Assembly (NCBI RefSeq): GCF_014805625.2
Contig: NW_023998415.1
Coordinates: forward strand, 28,313,737 to 28,377,736
DNA: 64,000 nt
Source: Glossina fuscipes
Taxonomy: Eukaryota; Arthropoda; Insecta; Diptera; Glossinidae
Reading direction: 5' to 3'
How positions within the stretch are numbered: position 1 is the first letter of the stretch; every line of letters starts with the position of its first letter. The position numbers and the translations under genes are program-made. This document shows positions 35,677 to 48,616 of this stretch, in pieces. The notes beneath the pieces are model-generated. The model saw only the letters and a list, made by a program, of their open reading frames with translations. It made no database searches and had not been told where the DNA came from.

Positions 35677-36801
35677 TAGGTTGCTTTAGGTACATTTCTA
35701 TTATAATTAATAGCTTTTTTTTTTTTTCTGTTGAAATATAAACCCGCAAATACCAAAACATATTTTGCAGAGAGGACGCAGTCGTTGCTGCAGTGTAGAT
35801 TTGATATGTAAATGAAACGAATAAGCCCTTGTAATGACTTTATTATTTAATGTAGGCCTTTTTTCTGGCTGTAGTAAATCGAGATGATTTACCCATGTAT
35901 TAATATGTTTATCAAAGTAAGAAGAAAGACCAGCATTTCGCTTATACTTTAAGAATTAGAAAAGTTAGGAATATGTTGAGTTCGCAGTCGAAACGTTTAC
36001 CCTCCCCCCCCGCCCCACTTAATATTGTCTGCTATAATACAAACACAAACGCACTTGCGAGAATCGGTAAAACTAGGAATGGTTGTTCACATTTAAGCGA
36101 TAAACAAGCAATTGAAGATGATTGCTTAAGAATGTGTATAGAGCAGAAATACACAACTGTGTCAGTGTATGAAATCTATGGTACTTTGATTTGAGAAAAT
36201 ATATTATATTTTTATTACTGTGTAAATAATATAGTTTTTATATAGTCCTTATTTTTTACATTTTTAAATTCGACGTTAAAAAAAAAAAACAACAACAACA
36301 ACAACAACAAAAAAAAAGCTATAGAAAAAGATGTCGTAATGCACCTAAAGGTCGAGAAAGAATTGCTGAAAACATACGTTAGGTAGACAAGACAGCGAAC
36401 ATGCCTAAGTACTCCAGAGAACATTTATAAGTACTTATCGGTTATGTGGATAACGCAAATGTATCCTTTAAAGATGCCCCCTTTAACAAATAGGAAATGA
36501 AAAAGCCACAACCAAATCGTATTTTTATATTTTATCTTAAGCCTTTAAATATTGTTTGCTTTATTATTGAAAGGTAAAGGAAGTTATAAAACGAAAGCTC
36601 TTCGAAAATTTGCATAAAAAATGGGTGCGTGTGAGACTGAAAATTAGCATACAGTTTAAATTAACACATTTAGGTGAAGCCTACCACAAAATACTAACAT
36701 ATATATATGTCTGTATATAATTTGCATTAAAAAAAAAAAAAAAAAAAAAAATTCATATTATGAGTTAGAGGAGGATTCACCTTGAATTGAACAATTTTTA
36801 A

Positions 36802-36901
36802 NNNNNNNNNNNNNNNNNNNNNNNNNNNNNNNNNNNNNNNNNNNNNNNNNNNNNNNNNNNNNNNNNNNNNNNNNNNNNNNNNNNNNNNNNNNNNNNNNNN
36901 N
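36802..36901. other. Assembly gap, 100 N
   Basis: Exactly 100 N, a placeholder length, so the true gap size is unknown. I found no obvious overlap between its two flanks. Confidence 0.99.
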
Positions 36902-37379
36902 TGTGTATGTATATGAATTAATGAATAAGGATTGTAATCTACCTATCTATTAGAATTACGTGAATATTAATATAATAATTATCAGTTTGACATAATATTA
37001 TTGTTAAAGGAATGATCAAAACTTATGGTGTCCTTAAAATTGAAATAAATTTAGGACAATATTTATTTAGCATTCTAATAATATAAAATAAAAATAAAAA
37101 TAAACCAATTCTAAAAATCGAATTCGTGCAGATCGCCGGTTTTATTGCTATTAATAAAACATAATGCAAGAGGCAAAGAAATATTAAATTACACCCCAAG
37201 GATAATAAGGGTATTCACATTATCGAAACTATAGATCAGACGAGAATAAATTCCATTCTAAATATGCTATCGATTCTGTTGCTTAAAAACATTTGACGGT
37301 AATTCTATGTGAAATGTTCAAGCTACACCCTACACTACACAAAGATCTATTATTTGTTTTTTTATATTGCTGCATGTCT

Positions 37380-37645
37380 TTAACACTAAACGTACCAAGC
37401 GCGGTCAAATAACCGTTTTTAAAATTTTGTTTAAAATTTCTTGGATTCAACGTTATTGTATGATCGTGTAGCTTATTGACTTTTCGTAAAATATACATAC
37501 ATCGAAAAGCGGGGAACGAGTTTTTATTGTAGCATCAGAAAAATATTTTGTTTACTTTCTACTTTACTAAGATACATACGTTTTTTTTTGAAGCGGTCAT
37601 TTGACCGCTCATGGTAGGATGAAATGTCGGTACGTTTAGTGTTAA
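37380..37645. mobile_element. piggyBac-type MITE with TTAA target duplication
   Basis: A 258-bp element (37384-37641) is flanked by TTAA on both sides (37380-37383 and 37642-37645). Its ends are perfect 13-bp inverted repeats, CACTAAACGTACC and GGTACGTTTAGTG. Each end also has a subterminal GCGGTCAAAT(A/G)ACCG motif; the right one is a 16-bp palindrome (GCGGTCATTTGACCGC). TTAA duplications define piggyBac-type insertions. There is no coding capacity, so it is non-autonomous. Confidence 0.93.
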
Positions 37646-37784
37646 AGACTCAAGGTGGGTGAGCTACAAAATATCAAATCGAATTAATCGGAAGGGCGGC
37701 GTCATAGCCGCCATTCTTACGCTATAGCAAGAGAAGAGATTTCAGTACGTTTGCTATGTCTATGTACTAGCAATTTTCAATTGT

Positions 37785-37810
37785 ACACACACACACACAC
37801 ACACACACAC
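37785..37810. repeat. (CA)n microsatellite
   Basis: About 13 CA units. Confidence 0.95.
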
Positions 37811-39399
37811 ATTAGAGAAACCATATGGTTTACCTATCTTCGATCAGCGTAAAATTTTACGTTTTACTTTACACTTGAACAGCGATTGTAAAAAATTAAA
37901 AAAAAAACTAATCATTATGAAGGATGATCTAAAGATCGGTTTGAAATTGATCCCTATCGACCGAGTGACGTCGTTCACAATTAACAAAATGCGATATATT
38001 GGCTATCGAAAAAGATAGAAAAATCGAAATTTTCAATAAATAGTGAATATCTGATTCCTCTTCAATATGAATGATATATGGAAAAAAAAAAACAAAATAC
38101 TTCTTTGCAATATAGAAAACTCTTAGATCTCAGCAAGTTTGAAATATCTATCAATGGTTCTTATATCCCAGTTGAGTTCTACTTCCAAACGATATTTGTG
38201 TATATAATGTGTGTTGGTAAATCGAAGAATACTCCTCAACTTTATTCAATAATTTGCACAAATGTGATAGAGGAAGAGGAAGGCAGTAGTAAAAGTACTA
38301 AAGTAGTTACAAGATAATGCTACGGTTAATACGACTGAGTAGGGCTATAAAGGAGAGACAATTTCATTCACAAGGCTCCTTAGTGTACATCAGTGACTGT
38401 ATTCGAATTCGACTGTCTGTCTCTCTACTTTGTTTAGATGCCTTTGCATTTTTTATGAGACTATATCAATAAATTTGTAAACAATTTTGGGATGCTTTTA
38501 GTACCCAAATAGCAAAGGCAGCATAGGCTTGACACATTTCGGCGGAAGGACTTAATTTAATACCAAAGTGTCCTCCCATTCAGGTTTGGAAACTTATTTG
38601 CGCGTTTTCTGCATAATAACAACCTCCTTTAAAAACAACATCAGATATTTATTCAATTGATTTTATTTTGATTTAATTGAAAAAAAAAAAAAAAAACTTT
38701 GTTGTAATTTATATACTCTTCGATTATTTTTTGATAGGACAAAATTGAAGACAAAAGCAAGTACAAATGCATGCGTTACAGATAAGATAGTGAAAGATAA
38801 TCTTTCTTACGAAGTTGTAAACTATAATAAATGAATTGAAAAGCTATAAAATGAATTGATTGAAGTCACATGAAAGTTCAATAGGTTCAATCAATAGGTT
38901 TTTTTTTTATGCACATTTGCATTCAAAACGCGAATGAAGCAAATGAATTTCAGAAGTATTCGTTTTGTAAATAAGTTTGATTCTTATTAGCCGGTTCGAT
39001 AAGTAAACAATTTCAACTCATTTCTCGCATTATTAATTGTAATATAATGACGTTTCTATCTCGACGGTGAACAATGAAATTAGAAAGTTTTACTTTAACT
39101 AACTATTTATACAGATACACAGAAAGCGATTATTTTTTTTTATGATTTTACTTTGATTAAGAGAGAGAATGTTGCGAGAATTTTAGGTAAACGTGCGTTA
39201 ACAACTACATTGATCATCCGATCGTTTTCTGCGCATTTAGAAAACTCTCCGTAACTTAAGGCGGCAGTACAAGTTCAAGTCGTGTTTAACAAATTTTTTT
39301 TTTGCACAAATTTATAAATAAATTAAATATTATCAATTATCGCTCACAATATTTTTCATATGCTAATGCTGGATTATGCATTAGGATTGCTATTTATAA

Positions 39400-39790
39400 T
39401 ACTTTGCCCTACACCATGTATGGTGTAAGGATATATTATTAAGTTTGTACAGATGTGTTCAACACACCTCAGACTCAGCTTTTACTATACCGATCGATTC
39501 AGAATTATTTTCTAAATCGATGTATGCTTGTCCGTCCATCCGACGTTCGATCTTGTTTTTTTTTTTTTAAGTTCAATCTACAATTCGCCATTTTTAAGAT
39601 ATTTTAATGATATTGAATGCACTGACATGTCTTACCTCAAAGACGAACGCTCTTGAAAATGTTTCGAATTGAATCGCCACTTGAATGATCACTTCCCATA
39701 TATAAAGTTGTTACATGAGGTCGAGTATTAAGCAAACTGGTGTAGGGTATTTAATGGTGCGTCATATCTCATTCTAGTGTTTTTGCATGT
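39400..39790 (+). repeat. Dispersed repeat family, copy 6
   Basis: Palindromic end CCCTACACCATGTATGGTGTAAGG; then ACCGATCGATTCAGAATTATTTTC, TAAATCGATGTATGC, TTGTCCGTCC, AAGTTCAATCTACAATTCGCC, GCACTGACATGTCTTACCTC, GAACGCTCTTGAAAATG and the end block TGGTGCGTCATATCTCATTC. Nearly full length. Confidence 0.85.
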
Positions 39791-40854
39791 TTGAAATATG
39801 ATGATAGAATATAAATTTGTAGAGTGTTTCCGCTTAAGTTGCATTTTTCGATTGCAGTTTTTTATTAGCAGATTCTCGATAAAATAAATGACGTTAGGAA
39901 GCATTAATGGGAATTAATGCTTAACCGATAATATCAGTAAGGATAATTTAGTTCACCTTTTAAGCTACTGCGTCAATAATTTTCTAAATTAGTTATTCTT
40001 TATTACTTACATTAAATGCATTTAGCTCTCTATATAATATCAGATGTTTATATGTTTATTACGAGATTGTTAAAAAATTGATGTTTCCTTTATTTTTTCT
40101 AGCTGTTAATCGAGAAGTCGGCCCATTATCAAAACTTAATCTGTGCGGAATCAACTGTGCGCGTGTAAGCAAAAGTTTCAGTTTTCCTAACTTATTATAT
40201 GCTTGAAGAAATCCAAACAGGTAGAATTTCAAGCTATGTACATATATGTATATATATATATATATATAGATATATGTATATATATAAACATATTTTAAGG
40301 GATTTATGTTTGCGTATTTTTGAGTGTTCGAACAGAATAATAAAAAATTTAATATAAGCGCATACCCATCTTGATGGAGTTAACACGGTTTAATGTAATG
40401 CTGAGTTCAGCTGATGCCCACACTGTCGACAATCTAGAAAATTTATTTTTTTTAAGTTATAAAATTTGCTATAAATGAAATTTAAATCTAAATTGTTTTG
40501 GCTGCGACAGTTGGCATCTAAGATAAACCGTACATTAAATATAGTTTTTTGTTTACATTTTTTAAATAAATTTTTGATTTCGCAAAAAATATTATAAAGA
40601 AATACAAAATTTATATGTATGAAAATTTGTAAGCATATCAATCATTTCAACTGAATGGATTAAACCTTTTTTTTACCTATTGAAATCTCTATGGTAAACA
40701 TAATGAAAATTTTATTTCTTTCTAAAGAATTTGATGCAATGATGCAAAATGTCTCGGCTAGAGGTGGAAATTTATTTAGGAAATGTGCAATAATAGTGCA
40801 GTAGAATTGAAAAATATCTGCATATGCAACATATGGATGAATGGGCGAAATTAT

Positions 40855-40970
40855 ATTTTAAACCCTGCCACACTTGTGTGGTACAAGGGTATATTAAATT
40901 CACAAGTTATTATACCGAAATATATATATACCGAAAACGATTCTTGATCGATCTAAGCTTATGTATCCGC

Positions 40971-41011
<41 letters not shown>

Positions 41012-41320
41012 CCTTGTTGTCTTGTGTTCAACAATATATTTAGTTTGTGCGAATGTAAGCAAAACAGAGAAGGACTTGAGATAGATGCACCTTTTATGAT
41101 ACCGATCGATTCGATCGATAGTTTTTAATATTTAACCTGCTGGCCGCAATTTTTCAGATATATTGATGAAATTTAGCACACTGACGTGTTTTGACTCAAA
41201 ACGACTTGAACGCTATTGGAACTGAATTTCCCATGTAACGCCTTATTTTGAAGAGTCCTTATAAAGATAATTAATTGTACGGTTTTTAATGATAGGTCAT
41301 GCCTCACTTTAGTGTATTTA
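40855..41320 (+). repeat. Dispersed repeat family, copy 7 (reference copy)
   Basis: The most complete copy, about 465 bp. In order: palindromic end ACCCTGCCACACTTGTGTGGTACAAGGGT, a (CT)n expansion (40974-41006), TGTGCGAATGTAAGC, GGACTTGAGATAGATGC, ACCGATCGATTCGATCG, TAACCTGCTGGCCGCAAT, CACACTGACGTGTTTTGACTC, CCCATGTAACGCCTTATTTTG and TAGGTCATGCCTCACTTTAG. Other copies were defined against it. Confidence 0.85.
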
Positions 41321-41819
41321 CATATTTTCTACAATATTCACGTCATTCAAATGAACAGATTACTATCATAGAAAAACATTGATCTTCAAAGTCAATATCA
41401 TTTCAACATTTTGCTTTATAATATTATATATATCGGATAAAAACTTTAATTTCGCCAAAATATCGCCAAAATGTGAGAGTCAAACTGTTGAATAGATCAC
41501 AAGACTATGTTAACCGGAACGACAATTATCTAATATATAATCGTGATTTATAAGATCGTCCAAATGGAAGTGAAACTCGTTTATATATTTAAGTCAAATT
41601 TTCATAAAATTCATTATGCTTATGCTATGATCACTTAATCTTCTTATAACAGAGCAAATATAATTACTTTTTGACGGCGAAGATGCCACTAATAGACGCA
41701 ATATGGATTTATCCGTCTCGCAACTCAGAATATGATACTTCTTGATGATATATAGATTATGTCAAGCACTTTTAACAAAAATATATATATATATATATAT
41801 ATATACTAAATTAAAAAAT

Positions 41820-42140
41820 ACCGACTTCGTTAAACTGTCAAAATGTTGGATTATCTGCGAATCTATGCAACGCTCAGAAAGAGTTGTGATACACTGAATC
41901 GATTCTTTGAGATAAAAGAAATCGTGTTCTCAGAATCATATTCCAAATCAATTTCAAGCATATCTGTTCATCTATTTGTTTGGGGTCTGCTAATTTTTTT
42001 TTTTTTTTTACAGTTTTCGAGATATTTTGATTTGATATTTTGTGCAGTGAGACGTTTGGCCGACGGGCAAAAGCTATTGAAAATGAATTGAATTGAAACA
42101 ATTTTACAATCACTCACCATGCAATGCCTTAGCTTGTGTA
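41820..42140 (+). repeat. Dispersed repeat family, copy 8
   Basis: Diverged copy: TGAATCGATTCTTTGAG, a TTCATCTATTTG core, TTTTCGAGATATTTTG, GTGAGACGTTTGGCC and CATGCAATGCCTTAGC, in the family order. Confidence 0.6.
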
Positions 42141-43406
42141 AATGTTCTTATCTAAAAAAAAAAAAAAACAAAAAAAAATTTCAATATTTTCGAAAAGAAT
42201 ATATTAACAAAATCCGAATATATCGAAAAGTATTTTGACCTACCAAATCGATATGAGAATTTTGTTGAATCCTCTCCCATATAATTTTTCTTACAAAAAG
42301 TAAACCTTTATAAGGCAAAACGATCCAATTTTTTAAATTTCATCACATATAATGATATCTTGTACAAACTTTGGTCGTGTAAGGTAATTATTTTTTTTTT
42401 TTTTTCTTTTTAATTCCATCCCGTACAAGGATCCTCGCGAAGAATAAGCCTTCATACGACAACAAAATTTAATTTTTACTGCTTTATAAAAAAAATTGAT
42501 GAAGAATAGTAAGGTATTTGATAAAAAAAATTAATATAAACGAGATCAGCTCACGTTTTGAGTCCGCTCCCAATACAAGCACTCTCATGAAAATTATGTC
42601 ATTTACATAAAAATAGGGTATAAGGTAGTGTGTTAAATAAAGTGATGTACAGTATTTAATAATCGGCTTTGCTTGATGATAATGTTCTTACGTATTAACA
42701 GTTTCAAAAATAACAAAAAAAGAAAAAAAATGTTTTTAATCTATTTATCATTAAAAAGCAAAGCTCATCTATTCTAATAATCATTCTAAACACTGCAAAT
42801 TTTAAATAAATAGACAAAAATGATTTTCAATTCGTATACGTAAGTATAGTATATATATATATGTTTGCATATAGTTATTGTTACGCTGGCCATGTATTCC
42901 TAGGAATACAAGAATTTGTCAAGAACGCACAAACGTACGCACGCACGCACGCAAAATATGGAACGCTAGAGAAACAAAAAAGTATAGATTTTGTCTTTTT
43001 TAAGCCGTTAGAAATTGCTATCAATTTGGGACAAGTAATTTTCTTTACTTTGGCATTTATTCGCTTAGTCAAATATTCGGTTTTATTTCATGAATAACAG
43101 CTAACAAGGCAAACAGCACGTTGCTGAAAGCTTGTACGTTTCGATTTCTTGATAATGATGATCCATATGAATGAATTTTATATATATAAATATATACAAT
43201 TTTTATGTAACGGTCTACAGATAAATTCTAAAACTTTCACACTTACCTCTTAACAGAAACTACTTTCTTAACATTTTAATTCCGATATTAATAATATTAA
43301 TGATTGATTTTTGCATAGATGTCTGGCAACTCGCTTCGGTATAGTTACCAAATCAGGATGAGAATTAAAATATATATGTTTTTGAATAAATCAGAACAAT
43401 TAAACA

Positions 43407-43440
<34 letters not shown>

Positions 43441-43789
43441 TATATGCATATGAATTTGTCTTGGAAAGTATAATGCAGCTTATATACAAATATACATATG
43501 ATTGGATGCGTACTAAATAGCTCATTAGCCTAATACTGTGAGATCTGCAACAGTCTGGCACCGTGAATTCATGGGACAAATGAAAACATTATTAACATCA
43601 CATCGTGCAGTAGTGGAGAAAAAAATACACATACAAAAATTTCGTTCTTTGTTCTTTGTTTCGTCATCGTGTGTTGAATTATTGAGGTTTACAAGCATAG
43701 ATTAATATTATAACAATTATGTTAATCTATGTTTACAAGTGAACATTTTTAACAGCGGGAAGAAGTGAAAAGTAAAGAGTATTTAAAGA

Positions 43790-43850
<61 letters not shown>

Positions 43851-44402
43851 GAAAAGCAAATATAAAATAAAAAAAAAAACTTGTTTCTCGGGGAAAAATA
43901 AGTCATTTGCACAAGTGTCTTAATTTACATATATTAAAAACAGAGCCAACTATTTAAGAGCAAATGAAGAAATATAAAGACAAAATTGACCTCCATTGTG
44001 CGTGAAACGTCGTTAGCTATTCTGTTAAAATAAAAGTGGTGACAAGTGTGAAGTGTTATATTGTGATATTATTTTCGGCAATATATATATATAAATATTT
44101 GAAATATAAAACAACACAATTATGGTATAATGTTTACGCAAAAACATTGCTAGCCTAAAGTCTCACTCCAAGCCGAGTAAACAATTACATAAAACTGGTT
44201 TAAGTGTTGCAGAAGATTGCGATTTCATTACGTCGTGCTGCTATTAAAAAGCAAATCTAAGCGACTAATTTGTGTGTCGTGTGCGACGAGCGTGTTATGT
44301 ATGTATGTGTTGTTTTATTTTGCTTTAGAACTTTCCGTCCAATAATTTTGATTTGATTGATAATCGATAGATTATATCTCCTGAAATAATTGCTGCATTT
44401 TG

Positions 44403-44421
44403 CATATATATATATATATAT

Positions 44422-44460
<39 letters not shown>
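44403..44460. repeat. (TA)n array
   Basis: 58 bp of TA units with one GATA interruption; a second array follows at 44689-44731 and another precedes at 43791-43846. Confidence 0.95.
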
Positions 44461-44461
<1 letters not shown>

Positions 44462-44685
44462 GCGTATATAATATATATCACATCATACACATAATTAATT
44501 TGATCAGCTGTTCACTGTAAATAAAAATAAGTTAACTACTTTTCTCTCTATTTTTAGTTCAATAAGTAGTCATAGTTTTATATATCAAATAAACTTCAAA
44601 AGTTGAAATTCATTTTCTTGTAAAGGTTATAAGCATTATTATATTTCATATAAAAATATATCTGTACTTATCTATATCTATATTA

Positions 44686-44737
<52 letters not shown>

Positions 44738-45073
44738 AGAATATATTTACCGTGCATTCAATAGCAACCATAAATCCCACATGATTTTTTTGCGGAGACG
44801 TGCATGCACATATCTAAATATTTTGCCAATATATTCTTTAATGTATTTTTATTGTTTTTATATCACATTGTATATTTGCAGTGGGTCTTCGTTCTGTTTT
44901 TGCGTATAATCGAATCGTCTGTTTCATTGGAACCATTATTAATACGGTAATCGCGTTTTAAGGTAAACGAAGGGAAAGCGCACCTGCAGCATTTGCGGAG
45001 TGTGATTTGCAATCAAGCGAGAAAACTAGTTTTGTATTCTGCGCGGTGGTAGAGGGGTGTTCCTCGTTGACGT

Positions 45074-46199
45074 GTGTGTTTTACAAAGAGACTCAAAATT
45101 GATAGAAATAACAAAAAGGCTGCTGCAACTGGTGCCTCACCTGAGGACCAGCCGCCGCGCAAAAAGGTACGACGCTCAGCAGCAGGAAACTCGACATCAC
45201 CTTTGACGGAGTCAAACTATATTAGCGATAATTTGAGTCGGAGCTCTTTTGACACAGAAACGGCGTCAACATCAAGAGCAGCAGCAGCAGCAGCAGCGCA
45301 ACAGGAGAAACCAATTAATCACAGTAACGTTGAAAAACACACAAAAAGCGAATTGATCAAAACTGAATCTAATTCAACCAAAATAAATAGCGGGAACACG
45401 GACGAAACTAATCAAGCAATCGTATCGGCATTAATTGAAGGTGATATTAAACACGATTTAAAAACACAGGAATCAAATATGCAAAACTCGGCAATAAATC
45501 CCTCACAATCATCCGGCAGCCCATCGGCCAGCCCAGCGGTTTCAGAACCTGGGCTTATACCAAATTCCAGTGGATCAGCTGTTAATAATAGTAATCACAG
45601 TGATTCCAGCGGTAGCGCCGCCGTAGGCGTAAATAATGTATCCACTAATGGACACACATCAAAACACAATGGAGTCACCGCCAACGATAACAACAGTAAT
45701 TCAGTTGGAACAAGTGCTTGCGATGATCAAAATGATCATGATGTTACGAAAACCATTTCTTGGCTTGGTAAAACCAATCAAGAGATAATACGACTTATTG
45801 GTCAGTACTTGCAGGATTTAGGCTTGGAAAGTTCAGTCAAAACCTTAATGTCTGAATCTGGCTGTTATTTAGAACACCCGTCCGCCACCAAATTTCGTGA
45901 ACACGTACTTTCGGGGGAATGGGCTAAAGCAGACGCTGATTTGCAGGTAAAAATCCTTCGCGCTTTATACAGTATAAAGTATAATTAAATAAAATCTCCT
46001 CAATCTATGCTAAATGCAACCAATAACGTACATTTCCCTGGGACGTAGAGACACAAACAAAAATACACGCCAAACTAAGATCAAAGTTTTACTTATCTAC
46101 TACTGCTTGTTATTAACAACAGTTTTAAACATATTTTCCGTCAGATTTCCATCGTAACGTTAATACTATTCTATACATATATTGTATACATATGCATAC

Positions 46200-46243
<44 letters not shown>

Positions 46244-46737
46244 TCTTATATATATCTTCTAATTTATTTGAAATTCTTTTCGTTTGAACATAGGGTAGTG
46301 TTGGAAGTGTGCAGATATATGAAGATATTCGGTGCTGAAAAAGCTTGTCCTTCTTTTTATATAAAAACACATTTTGAAATTAACGAAAACATATTTGCTT
46401 TCGAATTGTTCAACTTTATTAAATAAATGTGATGGCTTGAAATGATTGAGAGTACTTCAATGCAAGACATATGTGTCAGCGTTGTGCGCATTATATAGAG
46501 GCTCAAAATGTATTTAGGCTTCAACGCATCGAGATGAAATAAAAAGATTTGAAATTAAATTATTAAAGTTTTCCATTGGTAATCGGTATTTCGATACTTA
46601 ACTTTACTTTTTGGTCGATGTCGATCGACATCGACCAAAAATATAGACAGCATAAGCATCCAAATGCGTTCCTTCTTTGCAGCATTTTGCGCAGTAGATC
46701 GAATTCTGCCTTAATATACATTTTTGAAGCAAACTAA

Positions 46738-46790
<53 letters not shown>

Positions 46791-48616
46791 CATATATTAG
46801 TAGCTATATAGTCTCCACCGCTCTTTATGACAGTTCCTTAAAACCAATTTCGCCGAATTAAAAAATATAATAATTAGGGCAAAGTTTATCCGATGCATCC
46901 GATGATTTAGTCCTTGCAGATTATTATATTATTTTCCCTTTACGAATAGTTTACATTAAAAAGTAGGAAAATGAATAGGAATAAAATCGAGTAAAAGTAA
47001 GCAAAGACTGTGAGATAGAACGCCAGGTTTTGGAAGAATTTTTTTTGTATTTTAGAGAATACGACGCAAAAAATGTATTTAATGAAAAATTATATATAAT
47101 TTATTTCAGGAGTTGGAACCTTTAATAAATAATGGAAAGCCTTCAACAATAACTGAAATGAAATTCCTTTTATTAGAACAGAAGTATTTAGAACATCTAG
47201 ATGATGGATGTCCGCTGGATGCGTTACACGTATTGCGTAATGAACTTACTCCACTTCAGTACAATATTTCACGTGTTCATCAGTTGTCCTCCTACATGAT
47301 GTGTTCAAATAACCATGATTTATACCAGCGTTCTAAGTGGGAGGGTAAAGGAATTCTATCTAGAGCTCTTGTCATGGAGAGACTGCAGACGTTCTTACCA
47401 CCGTCAGTAATGATGCCACCGCGCCGCCTGCGCATGCTATTGCAACAAGCAGTTGAATTACAAGCAGAACGATGCCCCTGCCATGACATGGCATGGGAGA
47501 CTAATTTACAAAACGTGTCTTTATTGACTGATCATTGTTGTGCTACCGATGGATTTCCTATGCAGACTATCCAAATTCTTACTGATCACTGTGATGAAGT
47601 ATGGTTTTGTAAGTTTTCGCCTGACGGTCTTAAATTGGCTACAGGAAGCAAGGATGCCACAGTAATAATTTGGGATGTGGACCCCTATAAGTTACAAATA
47701 AAGCAACGTAGAGTGCTTGACAGTCGCTTTCAAATGAGTGTAGCTTTTATCAGTTGGAGTCCAGATTCAAAATTAGTACTAATAGGCGGACCAGAGGACT
47801 CTTCGGAAATATGCATTTTCAATGTTGACGACGGTCGTCTTATTCTGAAGATGAGCCATAATATTCAGGAGGACAGCTTTTCGTGCGGTGCCTTTAATCG
47901 TGACGGAACTCGTTTTGTTTGCGGTGGTCAAAAAGGTCAATTTTACTTGTGCGATCTGAAGGCTACCATTTTGGACTCATGGGAGGGTGTACGCATAAAT
48001 AGTGTTGTATTTAGATCAGATAACAAGACTATATTAGCTGCCGACAGTCACTACCGTATAAGAGGGCAAGTCAATTATTCATAAAAATTTATAAAAATAT
48101 TCTCTCACTAAAATTAATATTATCAATAGGTATAATTTTGATAATCCTCGAAGCGATTTTGATGTACTCAGGGAGACTCATCCCATTATGACGTTCTCTG
48201 TGAATTCAGCCGATCGATTGGCCCTATTAAACATATCCAATCAAGGGCTACATTTATGGGATATCGAGGACAAATGTTTGGTGCGTAGATTTCAAGGGAT
48301 ACGTCAAAGTAATTTTGCCATACATTCTTGTTTTGGAGGTGTCAATGAAAGCTTCGTAGCGAGCGGCAGTGAAGACAAAAATGTTGTTATTTGGCATATT
48401 AAACGCGAAGAACCGCTAGCCAAATTATCGGGTCATACTAAAACAGTTAATTGCGTTTCCTGGAATCCCGCTTATCCGTCTTTATTGGCTTCGGCAAGCG
48501 ACGACGCAACTGTACGCATATGGGGACCCAACTCATTTCATCATGCCAATGCAATTCCCGAGAGCGATGATTGCTCATCCTGCTCATCGTCATCATCTTG
48601 GAATATGACTTCGTAA
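45074..48616 (+). CDS. WDR26 / GID7-like CTLH complex subunit (start unresolved)
   Basis: Orthologue of human WDR26 and (by memory) fly CG7611, a subunit of the CTLH/GID ubiquitin ligase. Exons seen: about 45074-45946, 47110-48065, 48130-48616. The first 220 residues are low complexity, with KKAAATG...PPRKKVRRS, polyalanine and Ser/Asn-rich stretches. Next comes a LisH motif ([29 protein letters not shown] region) and CTLH domain across intron 1, then WD repeats ([42 protein letters not shown]...RIWGP). The first exon has no in-frame ATG before codon 136 (45479) and an in-frame TGA at 45068. The true start is therefore in an upstream exon, probably spliced near 45089, or is the internal ATG. 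Intron 2 has a GC donor (AGAGG-GCAAGT). Confidence 0.88.
46204..46242. repeat. (TA)n array in WDR26 intron
   Basis: About 19 TA units; a similar array lies at 46741-46782 in the same 1163-bp intron. Confidence 0.95.
46608..46641. repeat. Perfect 34-bp palindrome
   Basis: The arm TTTTTGGTCGATGTCGA meets its exact reverse complement at the centre TCGATCGA, with no spacer. It lies in the first coding intron of the WDR26 gene. Confidence 0.95.

Larger units (their letters stand above)
35366..45060. other. Large intergenic region with gap and repeats
   Basis: No protein-coding signal is seen over almost 10 kb. It includes the Cdk12 3' UTR, a 48-nt T tract, a 100-N gap, a piggyBac-type MITE, three dispersed-repeat copies and many (TA)n arrays. 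The last 2 kb probably contain 5' UTR exon(s) of the WDR26 gene. Confidence 0.6.

Noticed and set aside
44257..44490. 77-residue Tyr/Ile frame
   Set aside because: It is translation of a (TA)n array; similar artefacts occur at 20153-20414 and 46125-46370.
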